A model generated the notes under the pieces. It saw nothing but the letters and a program-made list of their open reading frames with translations. It did no database searches and was not told the DNA's origin. The translations under genes and the position numbers were made by a program. Below are positions 54,801 to 57,800 of a stretch of 64,000 bases of DNA, in pieces. Each line of letters begins with the position of its first letter. Positions within the stretch are counted from its first letter, which is position 1. Source of the stretch: Enoplolaimus lenunculus (lineage: Eukaryota; Nematoda; Enoplea; Enoplida; Thoracostomopsidae); NCBI GenBank assembly GCA_030248215.1, contig JASANG010001819.1, positions 62,001 to 126,000 of the forward strand, read 5' to 3'.

Positions 54801-57800
54801 GGTTGGTCATTGCAGTAGCTTACATGACGGTCGAAATCACGTTCCTGTAAAAATAAAATTATAACTTCGTTGGACAGTGGCCAACATGAAAACAATACTG
54901 TCGAAACGCTTGTTGACGTTGGCCAATATAGAGATCATCGGCGAAACGTTTTTCTGCAGCACTGCAATAGAGTAAGCTCAAGCTTTAGACTAATTTTTGT
55001 TACATAGACTTAGGCAAAGGCTTAGGTATACGCTCATTCCTTATGCTTTTAAGCTGATGATTACGCTTAGGAATACGAAATTCAAGCGACTAGCAGCTGT
55101 GTTCACAGGTGCAAATTATATTAAATGGCATGAATTCCAGTGAATAACTTGCCGCTGCAAGAACTGCAAAGCTGCTTTATGTTCAAACTTGTGTGTGCAA
55201 GTTTCACATGCAAGTTTTTGCGGCAAAAACTTGCACGTATAAATGGAGCTTTAATCAGAAAAAAACGTACCAAACGAACAAATGTTTGACCAACTTTGTC
55301 GGGATCATCAGAGTAGTACTGAAGGCCTTTGAATAAAACGCTGAAATAGTAATTTTAAACGCGAATAAGTTTTCAATACAAGGATGACCAGTAATAACTT
55401 GTTTTGTTCAAGCTGTTAAGATAACCAAACCGCGCACATACAGTGCCGGAACAAGCTGGGGCGGGGGCCCTATAAAATGCCAGGGCAGGGCGGCCTTGGC
55501 GACGATCAAGATAATTCCCAAATTTTGATGGTGAGCGCTCCTCGTTGGGGTGGGGTCCCGAAATGGGAGCATGGAGATGGCTGTTAAAGAATTACAAAAT
55601 TTAAACTGGTCGATATTTTGCAACAACGCTTTTTATTTAAATGTTGGAACGCTTTAAAATTCACAAACGAAACCAGAATTGTTCATTAGCAAAAATTAAG
55701 TTAGGCGCCGAAGTTCACAATAAGAAATTTTTCCTGGGCACAGAAAACGACTGCAACACCTTCATATTCTGGCGTGCACATGTATGGCAAGTGTTTTTCT
55801 AGTCGTAAAAGTTCAAAACTAAATCGGCACAAAGCCTATTTGACCAGCATTTCACACAGCTGCAATGAGTTTTACGGATATTTAATGAAATCGAAAGTTT
55901 TACTTTGCATGAAAGTTGTACAGATCGCGAAAATTCAAAAATAACTCTTCGCGAAGATACCGCAGCGAATGCGGTGTTGACGGATCGTCAATTGCAGCCA
56001 TGTAAGTATCGATGACGTGTCTCAAATCGGCGACAAAGTCTTCTTCTGTCTTCATTAAATCGTGAAATACTTGGCTAAAACAAAAATTTATATTCTTGTC
56101 TTTTCGATTTTTTGTTTTACTTTTTGAACTTTATTTTAACCCGTTCTCACATTTGAGTTGCCTGTGGACAACTCAGCGCAGTGTATATATGTTAAATAGT
56201 ATATATTGCGCCGTGTTTAACAATTGCAACACGTATACATAGTACTAAATCACCACAAGACGTGAGAGCCCCCTCGGGCTCGAGCGTCAAGCTCCTATAG
56301 CTGAGTGGTGACGGTGTATACGCCTCCCACTCCAGTGACTGGAGTTCGAATCCTAGCATAAAAGTAGGTCTCAGGGGAAATAGAAAATATTCATGTGAGA
56401 AAGGGTTAAGCTTAAAACGCCTATTGTTTAATAAATAACGCGAATAAAAAATAATGACTTGTTCTCTCTTCAACATATCATGAAATTACTTAGCTACAAC
56501 TTGAATTTTATCAAAGGGGACATGAGATGCCTTCTACAATATTAATTTAGTCCTTCTAGCAAAACCTGTGGGATAGCTTGAAAGTTCACCGAAACCGGTG
56601 TGCGTTTTCAAATTTTGTCCCCAAAATTATGCCGGGTTTTTGCCGGAAACGCGATAGATTCATCAACTGCACAATTTGGGCATCAAACCAGGTTGTCGCG
56701 CGAAAATGTGTATATATCTTATACAGTGTTCCAGGGTGCAACCGGAGGGGAAAATGCCTAGCCGGAGCCGGAGGTCAACGAAGCTTGCCGGAGCCGGAGG
56801 TGACGCGAAATTAGATAGTAACGATGATGGTTAACTAGTTAATTTTAGCCAATATCTACAGTATGCTGTTAGTTTGTTTGGTTTTACGCTAATTTTCTGT
56901 GAATTTACGGGGAGTTCTTTCCTGAAAATAGTGACAAAAGTGAAATGAAACGCGCAAAACCGATAAATTTTACAAAATTATGCAAAATTTTACTATCGAA
57001 ATTGCCGAAACCTCCGGCAAAAATTTTACCAGAGCCAGAGCCGGAGTCAAATTTTCTGCCGGAGCCAGAGCCGGAGGCAGACCTCCGGTTGTACTCTGCA
57101 ATGTTCACGTGCCAGTAACCAATACGGCAGGGGGCTCAACACCTCTCCTGGAACAATTCCCCCCTCGAAAAATTTCAACCTTGCTGGTATTAAGTCAGCG
57201 AAAGCTCTTGTATGCCCATCCTGAAACATTTTTACCCCACACCAAAGTGAGCTGGCTAAGGGATTGTCTGTTCCGCTTCCTGTTTCGAAATTCCCTCTTG
57301 TTTCTCTACTAGCCGGTTACCAGTATTGAACCACGCGTTTTGTTGTTGTTTCACCAGGCTGCAAAAGTCGGTTATACCCTCATACAGTGAAATCATGGAG
57401 ACGCCCTTGCGTAAAGTGACCAAATGACTTACTCTCGTTTGCGTAATGCTTGCTCTTCACGTGACAATTTCATATCAGACTCGTCAATTTCACGCGTTCG
57501 CCTTCGGTTTTTGTAATATTCAGTTGGTGGCTCAAAGTATGACCCGGGTACAAATCCAGTAGCAGGTGGTCGTGCCTTAAAATGAAACGAAACCAATGCA
57601 AAATTCAGAAAATCATAAACCTTGCTGTAAGTAATCGAAAACTCTTGTATGCTTCTGCGGAAAATGTCTCACCCGTAGCACGTTGAGCTGACCACGGATC
57701 TAATTTGGTTATTAATTCGTTTGCAAGCCCATTTCTACCTGCTGATGTGGTAAGCCCCGGTCTAGTTCAAATACTTCCGGCGCCTTTCCGGATATATCGA

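Noticed and set aside
56281-56360. A functional tRNA gene
   Set aside because: A and B boxes are present, but no acceptor stem closes, the anticodon arm is an over-long perfect hairpin, and the unit recurs inside inverted-repeat elements.
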